Shown: positions 33,692 to 45,228 of the stretch, in pieces
Numbering within the stretch: the stretch's first letter is position 1
Layout: every line of letters starts with the position of its first letter
Origin: Pyrenula massariospora
Lineage: Eukaryota > Ascomycota > Eurotiomycetes > Pyrenulales > Pyrenulaceae
Direction of reading: 5' to 3'
Assembly (NCBI GenBank): GCA_021030905.1
Contig: JAGFMI010000001.1
Coordinates: 496,001-560,000, forward strand
DNA length: 64,000 nucleotides
Translations under genes and position numbers: made by a program
Notes under the pieces: model-generated
The model's input: only the letters and a program-made list of their open reading frames with translations
Told to the model about the DNA's origin: nothing
Databases searched by the model: none

Positions 33692-36600
33692 GGTGCTTTG
33701 AGCTCGGCGGGGGGATGGTGGTGAGGCGTGGCGGGGAGATGGAGGGCGATGCAGGGTTGTGAATTTGTCAGGTGTCAATATTGGACGGGAATATATTCAG
33801 ATGGGCATCGTGGGATTTCTTAGCCAGACATTCACCTGTTGGCGGTCGGTGACGTTCTGCTCGGTTTTTCGAAGATGGACATGTCATGCTCTGAAAAAAA
33901 GATCTCCAACGGCGATATGCGGGGTCGTTTCTACGGCTTTAAGGTGCATTAGCCCCGTGGAACGGCTTGGCGCTCTACTTGGCTCATTGATGCTGTTTAC
34001 AGCATCAACACCAGACAAGGCGGATTTATTAACTTTAATCGACTTCATTATCAAGTAAAGATGCGAGCTTCACTCAGATTGGGAACACGTTTTCATTCAA
34101 GTCACACATGTTGGACAAGCTCCCAAGAGGAGTGAAAAATAATCAAATTTGTAGTACCATTGCAAGATACGATCGCTTGTTACACGCCTTACAAGGTATG
34201 TATTTGCTTTGTCTATGGTCGATTTGTCAAGCAGATTCAGAACGCAAGTCAAGGAATGAAAAGACATTGACAGCGCGAATAAAGTTGGCGCTGAAAGCAG
34301 TCCCTTGGGATAGTTGGGAAGCAGCCCGTTCGAAAGGTTAGCGATGGAAGATCTACAGTCCGGGGTCCAGCCCCTTTTCCAAACATCTTAGGATCAATCG
34401 TGGCAATGCAACGGCGTTTGATCCGTTTTAAGAGAAGAAAAAATACGCCTCTACCAAGAATCAAAGGATGTGGCATGGTTGGATGACCTAGTTGGCTGCC
34501 CCGTCTTACCCGATCCGGAAAATGGCCCTTGTTTTTCTCTTCTTGGCCCAAGAAATACGCTGGCGGGTTCTAAAGGAAGAAAATCCGCCTCGAAAGATGG
34601 TGGCGCGTGGATGGAACGACCTGCTGGTCGTTGAATGTCGGAACTTGCCAGAAGATGGGGGCTTCTAGAATTGTGAAGCAATTCTCGGTGTTCGTGCTGC
34701 TTTGCGGGCCGATGCGATGTCCCGTGTCGGACAATCCAAAGCTTATCCCCGCCTAAAGAGAAGATTCGCATTTTCACCGGTGTAGTGAAACCGAAGCTTG
34801 CGTACGGCCAGTTGTGCGCTACCAATGGCGTACTTGTATAAGATGGAGTTGGTAAAAGAGAGAAAGTGCAGAGTAGGAACTTTCGGCGCAGTGATTGTGA
34901 GTGAACAATGCATCTAAGCGCTAGAGAATTCTTTCGGCGTATTAGTAGGAAGATCTTGTGTATGGCAGGTGTCGCTAAAGCAAGGAGGACAAAGCGTAAA
35001 GCAGGTGTTCAAGCACAAAATATACGGCATGAAGGCTGGCCAACGGGTAACTCGATATCCTGCGAGTACACATTGTAGTTACCTCGCGACAAGAGAGGGA
35101 CTTCGAAAACGTAAGGCCTATGGGTGAAGGATACGGGAGATCAATGAACTTCTCGGGTATGGAGTCATTGTCAATCGTTTGAACAACGCCGGTACATCGG
35201 CTGAAAACCACACTTGGTAGACATAGCTAGACTTAAGGCATGTAAGTAAAATTCTGCGTCGGTAGCCGCTCAGAGAGGATTGAGCTCGGAAAATGGCTTG
35301 TCTCAAGACTTTTAATCCGCAGGTTTTTTGATCCGTAATCCGGAACAGGGTTAGTATTTAGGTAAACAGCTACCTATAACTGCATGTTTCTCTCAGTCTC
35401 TCCGGCGATGTTATTTGTATGGCAAACCTTCCTGACCATGACAACGACTCGATGATAATTTAGGTATCCAGCATGCCGATTCGTGCCTCCTTCCCCTAGC
35501 GATGTACCGTACCAAAGCACGTACGCGGTTCGTCTTTCTAAGCAAAATGGAAAGTCAGAATGGATTTGAGATACCGAGTATGTGTCTGGTTAGAGTGCAG
35601 ATTTCATGGGTATGCATTCGTCTGACACCCGGATGTGCTAATAGAGTTAAAAGTTATGCTGAATGATGTCAAGTAACGGCTTGAACACTTTTGGAGTAAG
35701 AAGTAGAATTCGCCTAGGTCAAAGATGATTCACTCATCTGAATCAGAAAGCGCTAGCATGTTGTTCTGAATCCTTTGCGTTGGTGGAAGAAAGGGGCAGT
35801 TGGGAGGGAGGATGGTAAACTTTAACCGAAATCGAATCCGAAATAAGCTTTACCGCCAGAAGAGTGGCTGCAGATGCATATTGCCAATCCCGTACATGGG
35901 CCTGCAAAGAGACCACAATTCTGCTCAGTCGCATTTCACAATTGCAAGCTAGAATGGCCAAGTCTGGGCCAGTGAAGTATATCATGCAGGTAATTAATTC
36001 CTTCAGTAGCCCGGGAACATGCCGCTTGTGCGAATCATGAGTCGGGCCGCGTTCGGTAATTTGCAAGAGTCAAGAAAGAGACTTTTATCTGCCGAACGGA
36101 CCAGCACCTGAGTCATATCTCTGTAAATGAATGGACGAGACAGGGTGAAAATACGATACTAGGGCTCAAACTTAGCCAGCAAGATATAATTGAATGCTTC
36201 AAAGATCACAACCCTAACTCTACACTCTTGTAGGACATGAAGACTGCAACGGCAGCATACCATTCCATGGACGTACACGGCGGCATCAACGATCGAGAAA
36301 AGACGGGACGCCATAAAATTATCTTGCAAGTGGATTGCAGACGACTCAAGCATAGCTACGACAGATGGATCCGGCACGACGTCCAGAAAGCGTTGCTGTG
36401 CAGCACCTAGAAATAAAAAATCCGCGACCAAGATCCATTTGAGGAGGGGTAAATGTCGTTAAGCTCGAACATTGTGAGCGACGCGGCCTTGCACCTTAAC
36501 GATCTCTTGCTTGCCGAGTCTAGATGTAAGTGGCTTGAGGTGAGCGTGTACAGCAACCGGCCGAAGGATTGAGATCCAGTGATGGGGTGTTGTTAAGGGC

Positions 36601-37431
36601 CATACTATGGCACCAGTGGCTGCGGCCGTAGACTTCCCAATCGGAATGGTAGCGCTTTAGCGATGGTCTGTGGGGTCCAAAAGGCGGCCAACACACAACT
36701 TGGCAAGCTGAAGCGGATCGGCTTACATATACATGGCAAGCTCCAGCAGAAGTTGCTGACTACTCCGGCACCTTATCGGCCGATGGATTGACGGGGGCGT
36801 CTTAGCCACACGTTTCATGAGGATCGCGCAAATGACAAGAGAGGGAAGTGATCCGTGTATCATATTCTGACATGATCTCAGAGATACCTCGGCGCCCGTG
36901 GAACGTAATTGGAAGGTCCTTTGAGAATACAATGCACTTAGCGCAATCTCAACGCGCGAGGCGTGGAGACCTCAAGCCGACTCTGAACCGCTACCAGGGG
37001 TTTGAGCAATCGAAGCGCTCCTAAAGCGCCATGTAAAACGGTAGGAGCGTCGCGAGAGTCGACGTGGTGTCCAGCAGAGTTAATCACTTTAGGGCATTGA
37101 CGGCCTGCAACTGGATACTAAGTCGTCTGTCTCCATGTTCCGCAACAAGGATTAAGGCGCAGTCGCAGGCATCGGTCCTATGTCTTCAGAAAAGTGGGTT
37201 TTCAAAATAACGGTGCCGGCCAGGAGGCGACAAGTTGTACAGCCTGCATAAATAGCCGATCGTTATCATGCTGACAGCGCATGGGAATTTTGCGGGGGAG
37301 AGAGAGGCCATGCTGAGATAATCGGTCAGGTAATCTTTATCTGTGGCAGCTGGGTGGCTGTCAGGATAGTCTCTCGCTCGCACAGACCGCTACTTCTGCG
37401 GTTGAGCTGCAAGATAGAACGGTCTTGAAAT
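33692..37431. other. Long gene-poor stretch, left part
   Basis: About 3.7 kb without a supported gene. Frames are short, stops frequent and base composition mixed. Minus-strand frames at 35743-36066 and 36159-36431 are the longest protein-like pieces, but they match nothing and cannot be joined. It may be decayed sequence or regulatory space. The left end includes the promoter of the quinolinate phosphoribosyltransferase gene. Confidence 0.45.
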
Positions 37432-38160
37432 TCATGATGCCAACGGGGCAAACAGTAAAGCAACTGGCGTGAAGGATCCTACGAGACTCTGAATGATGGG
37501 GCCGGTAATCGAAGAAATCAAACCAGGTGGCTTGAAGCTATTCTGCATGGAGTAGCAGGCGTTTCCGTTTTCTTTACCTTTGGCATCGAGCGAGCCAAAG
37601 AGCCGAAAGTCTGCATATGCAAAGTCACTTAATGCGGGGGTTGGTCGTGGCCGCTTCTCCACGACACGGCAACAATCCAGCGATTGAGCAAAATTGCTCT
37701 GCTGGAAAGAGGACGTCAAGGTGTCTAGAGCCATGCTCGGGATCGCTCTGAGAAACAGAGCATGCTCCAGAGGCGGTCAAAGGTACATTGGTTGAGGACC
37801 ATGATAACAGGGTAGGTGAGTCCAATAAGAAAAATCCCGATGACGGTGAGTGAGGACCCGAGGGCGCGGAGAGCTTCGTACGAAGACGTGATTACCAAAG
37901 ACGAAACACGGCGGTCACGATGAAATGACAAATGACCAGAACGTCTGGGCTGCATGACGGGGTTGATCATCGCGCAGGGACCTTGAGCGCCATCCTGGGC
38001 CGACGTGGGTAGAGAGCATTTCCCCCGTCTTCATCAGGACGAGCTTCCTGGGGAGAGTCGCGACGCTGAGCTCGGGTAGAACGGCCAGATGAGAGAGTTT
38101 GAGCTCTTAAACTCTTAATTCCTCTGCGCTCTCGAGGATGATCAGAGGAGGATGGCGGCG
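37432..38160 (-). other. Possible membrane-protein gene or relic, exon structure unresolved
   Basis: Three minus-strand segments in different frames look protein-like. One is a basic, Ser/Arg-rich segment (about 38160-37970, for example SDHPRERRGIKSLRAQTLSS). The second has a hydrophobic helix (ALRALGSSLTVIGIFLIGLT, about 37870-37800). The third is a C-terminal segment (DFAYADFRLFGSLDAKGKEN, later SITGPIIQSLVGSFTPVALL) ending at 37432. Their order suits a small one- or two-helix membrane protein. No intron set of believable length joins them, so either the model is missing something or the gene is damaged. Family not recognised. Confidence 0.3.
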
Positions 38161-38793
38161 TCGAGGGTGACGCATTTCGTATGTGCCCCCAATGCAGAAT
38201 AGCGGTCGGGAGCATGTTGGACCCGGTGGCCGTGGGCTGCATGGCTTGACCAGACCCACCTTCACCCATCCTCTCTCCCTCTCTATGAGCGTATTTTGAC
38301 CCTCGAGTCTCTCCGAAAGGCCGAGTCAAGACGCGAGGCCGTCGGGGTGGGAGCCTTATCCCCTCCACCCACGACCCCTGTCGACATTTTATGAACTCTC
38401 CTGTGCCCCAGCAAGTTTTTCTTGTACTGCAGCTCGGCATGTCAGCCCCCAGCAAATCCCAGGGGGGCCAGCAGACGTGGGCGTTCCTTTGGGTTCTGAC
38501 AGAAGGAAGCCCTATTTGCTCATGCAGCTTTACTAACTACATTATGGCCCTTGTGTAGGTATAACAATTACCTGAGCCCCCCTGCCGCGCCGCCAACACA
38601 TCGGTCACAAACCTTTACGGTCACCATACCAGGCGGACTTTCTTATAAACTCCGTCTAGCCTACTCGTCTCTTTTCGCATTTCTAGTTGCTGCCTAGCAT
38701 ACTCAAACTCTTGTCTCATACACTGCGACTCTGTCTTCGATCCCAATCGTACTACCACTTACAGTTTGGTCCGCCTTGTAGCTCTTTCTTGCT
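38161..38793. other. Intergenic, upstream of Zn2Cys6 gene
   Basis: About 630 bases, including CT-rich sequence in the last 150 bases before the ATG at 38794, as often seen in fungal 5' UTRs. No gene seen. Confidence 0.45.
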
Positions 38794-39787
38794 ATGGCTG
38801 TCCATGCCCCTCCATCTCCCACAGATGCCTCTTCCCCAACAGATGGCAATCTTAGGAAGCGAGTCTGCAAGGCATGTGACCGATGCAGATTGAAGAAGTC
38901 TAAGGTATATACTATCTTCATCTGTCATTTATGTTTCTAACATGAGCAGTGTGATGGAACAAATCCATGCGGGAGGTGTAGGGCAGACAATACCATATGT
39001 GTTTTCGGAGAGCGGAAGAAGTCCCATGACAAGGTCTATCCCAAAGGGTGAGTCTCCTGCATCAGATTTTCCGTGAAATAGCTGACGCGTAGGTAGCTAC
39101 GTCGAGATGCTGGAACAGCAGCAGGCCCAGCTCGTAGCAGGTATACAACAGCTTTACGACCTATCTCAGAAGGGGCATACGTGGGTCGGATCGCCATTGA
39201 AGGAGAGCACGAACGGACACCCGCTTACACACGACATTCTGGACCGCTTAGGAGTCCTGAAGCAAGAAGGCTCTTCCAGCGAAGAGCCATTTGAAGAAGA
39301 TCTGAACTCTCTACAGCATAGGCTTATTGCTAGTGGCGCGCCATATATGCAGAGACAAGAATCATCGGATGGCCTCTCGGAGAACGGCCACTCGCCAGTC
39401 TCGGAAGTGGTACCTCCCAAACGACCTAGGCATACCATCGGGCGTCTGCCTCTCACACCTCCCATGGATACATCTCGGCCCAGAAATAATAGCGCAGATG
39501 CCCAGCGCTTTCAATCACCGAAACCTATCTCAAACACTGCCGCCGCGCCTTCCCTTACCCCATCAATATTGCAGCAGCAACAATGGGCGATGCCGATGAC
39601 TGGTGTGGAGGACAGCATGGACTTCCTTGATCGGTCGTATGACTCATTCACAGTCCCAGACTTCAACGCCATTTCCCCACCGTTTCACCAGACACCGTTC
39701 GCGATGGACATGATGCCGACCTACGTTCCCGTCGATTGGAATCAAGGTGACGCCATGAAGACAGTGTTCGATCCCACTTTGACCTGA
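38794..39787 (+). CDS. Zn2Cys6 transcription factor (short, no fungal_trans domain)
   Basis: Exons 38794..38904, 38950..39047 and 39097..39787 give 299 aa with consistent phases. The GAL4-type binuclear zinc cluster reads CKACDRCRLKKSKC, then CGRCRADNTIC, with all six Cys; it is split by the first intron right after the Lys before the third Cys. SYVEMLEQQQAQLVAGIQQL follows as a coiled-coil dimerisation segment. The rest is Ser/Pro/Gln-rich, with PPKRPRHTIGRLPLTPPMDT as a possible nuclear signal plus phosphosites, and an acidic/aromatic tail that may activate transcription. The compact layout resembles the group often labelled fluconazole-resistance-protein-like in filamentous fungi. It should bind DNA in the nucleus; targets are unknown. 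The third-exon acceptor (AGGTAG) was preferred because the nearer AG gives an immediate stop. Confidence 0.88.
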
Positions 39788-41307
39788 ATGGCCGGGTATT
39801 AGAAAAGACAAGTTCCTGCGCAGGTTGCGCCACGAAGTTACAGGCGCGAATCCGTTCGTGGCTGCATCGCGCAAAACATTGAGCGTGCAAAGACAGAACC
39901 TTGGCACTTCAACGCAAGGCCAGCATGCTACCACCAACCCAACCGCAACAATCTCTGCTTCGAGTAGCGAATTCATTTCTACATCAGAGTTGGGGGGAGT
40001 TCAAGATGGTTCCTTTCAGATCAATATTTGTACCGCGGTTTAGAGCCGAATCCATTTCGTCACCAGCAGATCCCGCTTTTATCCTCGATCAAAACGTGGT
40101 AAAGGAGATCTGAATGGTACCTGAATGCCGGCCGAGGTGCATGGAAAACTGCAATCTCCGCTGCACCATTAGGAACTACATCTCGTCAGTTCCGCATCAT
40201 GAGCGTCGACGATGGTGTCGGGGGATTCTAGGTCGGCAAGGCGGCCGCATCGGAAGCGGAAGTGGGTTTGAACCGATTAGTGATTAGCGGCACAGAAAAG
40301 GGCGCATTGGGGGCTAATGCAGAAGCAAATGGACGATCTCCCGTCAAGAAGGGCCAGGCGTTGCGAGCTCTCGTAATCCATGGTCTATGGGTCGTAAACT
40401 CGTCAAGATTCATCACTACCAGAGCGGCGCAGGGCTTCGGCCGAATTATGGATAGTGGCACATCTGGCGATCCTGGCGCCGATAGTAGGGTACAGGCAGA
40501 ATGCAGAATGACGCTTATCCCTAGTTGTACGCCTCCAGCCATCGAAAAGGCTAAAGTAGGTTTGAGATTTGAAATCCCTTCCACCATGGCAGGCCGCATG
40601 GTTTGCAAATCCACTTAATCTAATACAAATCCTTTCGGGTCCAGGAATCATGATGGCGTCTAGACTCCATGGTATCGATCGTCTTTCTAAGCCTCGCGCG
40701 TGTCGCGGTCTTTGTAAGACAAGTCTTGGCAGGCGGAAGCAGTCCGCATCGCTGGAAAGATTAAACGAGGAACGTGGTCCAAGCGGCAGGCACGTGCGCT
40801 TGTTTCCGGCCCTTTCGGCGATATCCCCAAATCCCGCCGAACAGCCAATCTCGCTCTCGCATCTTGGATACCCTTTCGGTGAGGATTCATCCATGTCTTC
40901 GACCTCAAGGCACGCGATTCTAACGAACTGTCTTCCTTCGGCTTGATCATTATACACGGTTAGGAACCTAGGCACGATAGACTGTTCTCTTCCACGCCTA
41001 TCAATAGAACCCAGTGTCGTCGCGGCTGCTTTCAGCCTAATTAAACCGACCACATGATTATGACCTCATAAAATGGCAAAACTTGATGAAAACCGCACAC
41101 GTAAATGGTTTTGCTGCTCTGCTCCGAACCAGAGCCTCTAAAGTGATCAATTGCCTAGAACTCAAGCTGCATCCCCACATCCCGGTTATCTTTAACGTAG
41201 AAACACGTTGACGACGGCCTCAGCCTCCTCCACTCTCACTGCTCTTCCAAGCCTCGAAGTAATACGTCACTAGATCCACTAACGCTGGTCGACGCGCGAC
41301 CTTTGCC
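39788..41307. other. Intergenic with overlapping frames on both strands
   Basis: 40.2-41.0 kb is GC-richer than the other gaps and open on both strands. Plus: NRLVISGTEKGALGANAEAN and following. Minus: LAFSMAGGVQLGISVILHSA and following. Neither side has a known family, and the two frames are mirror images, so at most one is real. No splice partners were found. The right end contains the promoter of the aldose epimerase. Confidence 0.4.
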
Positions 41308-42380
41308 ATGGCTTCAGCCACCGACGAAGCATCCTTCACCTTCATCCCACAGGGAGCCATCATTCAGGAGTTCCGCGTGGCTGGTCACAATATTGTCCAG
41401 AACTTCCAGGATGCAAAATTATACAAGACGCACAATACACCATACTTTGGCGAAACCATTGGACGAACCACTAATCGTATCAAAAACGCCACCATCGACC
41501 ATCTCAATGGCCGATCCTACAAATTGACTGCCAACAATGGTCCAAATTCTCTCCACGGAGGGCCTGGTGGCTGGGGCAAACAGGATTTCAATGGTCCCAA
41601 GCCGGTGAATCGAAATGGTAAGGAAGGGGTCCTTTTCACATACCTTAGCAAAGACGGGGAGGAAGGCTACCCGGGCACCGTTGAGTTGAGGATTTGGTAC
41701 GTAGCTTCTAAGCAAGATGAGGACGGAGTGACAAAGACTACCTTGGAAATCGAGTATGAGGTCGAAATGGTAGGTGACGAATGCGACGAGACTGTAGTCG
41801 GGGTTACGAATCATAGGTAAGGCAATAGCCAATCACAATCAATGGTTCCATAAGGTCTCGCGTACTGGCTGACCACTGACAAAGCTACTTCAACCTGGGG
41901 AGAACACCTACCATCGAAGGCACCCAGGTCTCGCTTGGAACCGACCAGTATCTCCCCATTGACAGTACTGGAATCCCTGATGGCCGTATTACGAGCTACA
42001 GCGGCACGGAGAAGCCTTTCATTCTCAGTGCCGAGGAACCGGATATCGATGATTGTTTTGTGATAGACAAAGACTTTGCAAATATTCCCCTCGACACACG
42101 CTCAAGACCGTTGAAGATGTTGGCCAAATTGTTCCATCCTGACACAGGGCTCAACCTTGAGGTTCACAGTACGGAGCCGGCTTTCCAGTTCTACACTGGG
42201 AAGTATGTCGACGTACCAGCTGTGGAAGGCTCCCCCGCCCGTGGCCCTCGCTCTGGGCTCTGTGTCGAACCCAGCCGCTACGTCAACGCTCCCAATGTCC
42301 CCGAATGGCGGAACATGTGCCTTCTCAAAAAGGGACAGACATGGGGTGCAAAGAGCGTCTACAGGGCTTGGAAGGGATAG
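41308..42380 (+). CDS. Aldose 1-epimerase (mutarotase-like)
   Basis: Interconverts alpha and beta anomers of aldoses, feeding galactose or other sugar use. Exons 41308..41816 and 41885..42380 (68-base intron) give 334 aa. Signatures in order: YFGETIGRTTNRIKNATI, NSLHGGPGGWGKQ with a catalytic-region His, VTNHSYFNLG (second His, restored by the splice), the metal-free sugar-site acid in DIDDCFVIDKDF, and the Glu base in GLCVEPSRYVNAP. The order and length match galactose mutarotases. There is no signal peptide, so probably cytosolic. It sits between two Zn2Cys6 regulator genes, but co-regulation is not shown. Confidence 0.92.
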
Positions 42381-43539
42381 GCGTAAGCCTATTGTGTCAT
42401 TGGACTACGCTAGGCTGGGATTTCCCTCGGCAAGCATAGTATCAGAGGTTCTCATCTTCTGCATGAGCGTTAGATAAGAGATTAGAATTGCACAGCTACT
42501 TCATCAATCAAATTCCTGATCTTTTCTCGGGGTTTACTAGTTGTCGGCAGCGAAAAAGGACGTCTTACCATAAGGTCTGTGCCGGGGGCGGCCGCACCTC
42601 GCCTGCCATCCTACATGCACGAGTCACCCAGGGCAGACACAAGCCCAGGTCGGTGTCCTTCTCTTGTTTGCCTCCATACCGAGACATAAAGCTACAGGAA
42701 GAGCGCGATGAATTCTGCTCTGCGATTCTTGCTGCCGTAGACTATGTCTCTGACACCGAAATCGAGTCATCCGGTCCCTCTGGTCTGCACCGCTGGGCCT
42801 TGGTCATACTCGCTTTGAGCTCCCGCAGGCTCTCAGCAAGCCTCTGTCCTTCCATTGTCAGGCTCATCGCTCGATCTTGAAACGCCGGCTTCAGTCGAGG
42901 CGTCAACCCTCGTCTACTACCGCACGAACGAGCAAGCATTTCGTCCAAAGGTGTCTCATGCTGCTTGCCTTAGCCAAGCTTCACGTATAAGCTCAACAAC
43001 GCTAAGCAGCAAGAGGAGCCATGGCCCCTCATCATTGGAGAGCAGCGGAGCGGATGAGCGACCCTTGAGCTGTGAAGGATCTAGCATATGTGATTCGACG
43101 CCCTTTACTACCTGACCTTCTGTCTAGAACCAGGTGCAGTGAGAGCGCTTCCCCAAAGCAGGATGCAACCTATGCGGGGGCGATATGCTGGAGCGTCATA
43201 AGCGTTCAGATGCATGGTAACGTTACCAAAGCCGGAGACAGTAAAGATGACCTGACAATAGAGAAGGACGTGCAAGGATGTCACTCAAGCGGGCTATCGA
43301 AAATTATGAGTTTACGAATTTATGAATTCTGCAGTCTGCAGGCTATGCAAGGCTATATGAATGTTGACGGCGGGAGCCGTCCGGCTTGTTGACGTTGGTC
43401 TCGTCATCCTTGCTGACGCGCCGCATCGAAAGATGCCTGGTCCGTGCTTTTCAATATCAGGTTTTGTCGTGAGCTTCGGGTTTGACGTTGTCCGATCGCC
43501 AATCGGCAATGACTTCGACAGCCTGCATCGTCGTTAGAG
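42381..43539. other. Intergenic with possible regulator relic
   Basis: No supported gene. Near 42.54 kb the plus strand reads SCRQRKRTSYHKVCAGGGRT, faintly like a worn Zn2Cys6 cluster, but most zinc Cys are missing. The right end serves as the promoter of the next gene. Confidence 0.35.
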
Positions 43540-45228
43540 ATGCAATCAGACGCACCGGACCTTGTTTCAACCACAGTCAGCACGACCGACGGCGACCGTG
43601 CTCTGAATGTCTGTCTATCCTGTAAAGTCCGGAAACGAGCTTGCGACAAGAAGTTGCCTTCTTGTAGTCGCTGTGCAAGGTGTGACGCAACCCGTATTTT
43701 TGGCAAGGATATTATTTGATGTGCTGGTAGGCTACTTCTTAATTGTCATTATGAGCAGCCGAGACAGCATCGAAGCCACACTCAGTTGCAAATTCGTCAA
43801 CTACTCAAAACGCTGAAGCAAAATGGCATTGGCTACACTGACCAAGATTATGCCAAGCAAGTGGAGATTCTTATCAATTCGTCGACAAGCAGTATACATG
43901 AGGCTACCGAGCTGTACTTCTCCTCAGTCCATCAGTGGTTTCCTATACTCCATAAACGGCGCATCTCAGAGCGCATGCGAGCTTTTGACGCTTCAACGTT
44001 CCCTGGCGATCTGTCCTTACTCCTGCTTGCAATGTACCTAACCAACCAAAATCCAGACGCAGAAAATGGTGATTTCGATATGGAGACTCCGTTGTACACT
44101 GCCACGAAGCAGTTAGTAAACTCGCTGCTAGCTGCGTCTCGTCCCAGCCTGGAGCTATTACAAGCATGCCTCCTTGTTGCAGTTTACGAATACGGGAATG
44201 GGTTGGCCGAAGCCGCAGACTTGACCATCGGTGTTTGCGCTCGAATCGGTTACAGTCTTAAGCTTCATCAAGAATCAAGCCTCGCTTTCCCGGGTGATGA
44301 TTGGGCTGCGCAAGACGACGGACAGCGAACATGGTGGGGCGTCTTGATCATTGACAGGTCCGTTGTCATTCCCACCCTCAACACTTCCCACTACTTTCGG
44401 CCTTGCGGGATAAAGTCCAATGTATCACTCCCAGCGATTGACTTGATATCTTTTAGACTTATCGGACTTGAAGGGTTCCGAGAAGGCCGGCCATTAGCGT
44501 CTCTGACCCCAACAGCAGTGAAAAGTACGCCAAGTATAAGTCCTATCCTAGTCACGGCCTATACTACGCAGAATGAAGGCGAGGGGACCTCCAAAGAGTT
44601 CAGACTCCCACGTTCGTGCTACCCTCAGTTCGGTCGTCTGGCGCAAGCATGTCTTCTTGTCGGCCGAGCGCTTGAAACTTACCGAAATGAGCGAGTCTCC
44701 ATGGATGCCAACAAGGAGAATATCCAAGCCAATATGAATGTGCAGACCTTTATAATGTCTTTGCTCGAGGAAGAGTATCAAGACATCGGTCTGTGTTGCG
44801 ACTCTATGGCTGCTTGTCTAAGGTCTGTCGCTTTGCTTGAGCACATCTACCATTCTGGCCAAGCTAAAAATGGTCACAGCTGTCTTCTTGTAGTCCATAT
44901 GGCTATGATTCCGCCAGGCACTAAAAGCTATGAGGTTGATAATGATGAAACCAAAAAGTTCGCCCTCTCCACTGTCAAGACAGCGATCACAATGCTCGTG
45001 GATATTGTGCAAGCCTATGGTCCCTACATGTCGAGGACCGACAACCAATCTCAAATACCGCAACCGTGTCGTTGCACCTTCGAGGCGATCCTAGCGATAA
45101 AGCAGCTCACACAGGATGGCCTCTATCAGGACAATGGCAACGAGCAGATCAGGTTGTTTGAAAATACATTGCTAGAGCTTCGACGGCGGTGGGGATCAGC
45201 AGGTATTGTCCACAATGGGCTTCACTAG
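43540..45228 (+). CDS. Zn2Cys6 transcription factor with fungal-specific regulatory domain
   Basis: Exons 43540..43679 and 43731..45228 give 545 aa. The zinc cluster is CLSCKVRKRAC, then CSRCARLLLNC. The last Cys appears only after removing the 51-base intron (GTGTGA..GGTAG), which is strong support for this junction. A short basic linker and RQLLKTLKQNGIGYTDQDYA lead into the fungal_trans-type middle domain (HEATELYFSSVHQWFPILHK, LLAASRPSLELLQACLLVAV, then WWGVLIIDRS). The C-terminal part is helical and hydrophobic, as usual. It should be a nuclear DNA-binding regulator, perhaps of a nearby metabolic function. The closest enzyme gene is the epimerase 1.2 kb upstream on the same strand. A region around residues 270-310 (SHYFRPCGIKSNVSLPAIDL) is unlike family members and might hide a small unspliced intron. 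Confidence 0.88.

Noticed and set aside
32548-33760. Plus-strand frames of 115-257 codons over the quinolinate phosphoribosyltransferase
   Set aside because: Antisense shadows of a gene with complete active-site motifs on the minus strand.
40228-41053. Minus-strand frames of 128 and 216 codons and their plus-strand mirrors
   Set aside because: Open on both strands without family match, start context or splice partners; cannot tell coding from composition.
42488-42880. Possible worn Zn2Cys6 cluster (SCRQRKRTSYHKVC)
   Set aside because: Most of the required cysteines are missing and no regulatory domain follows.
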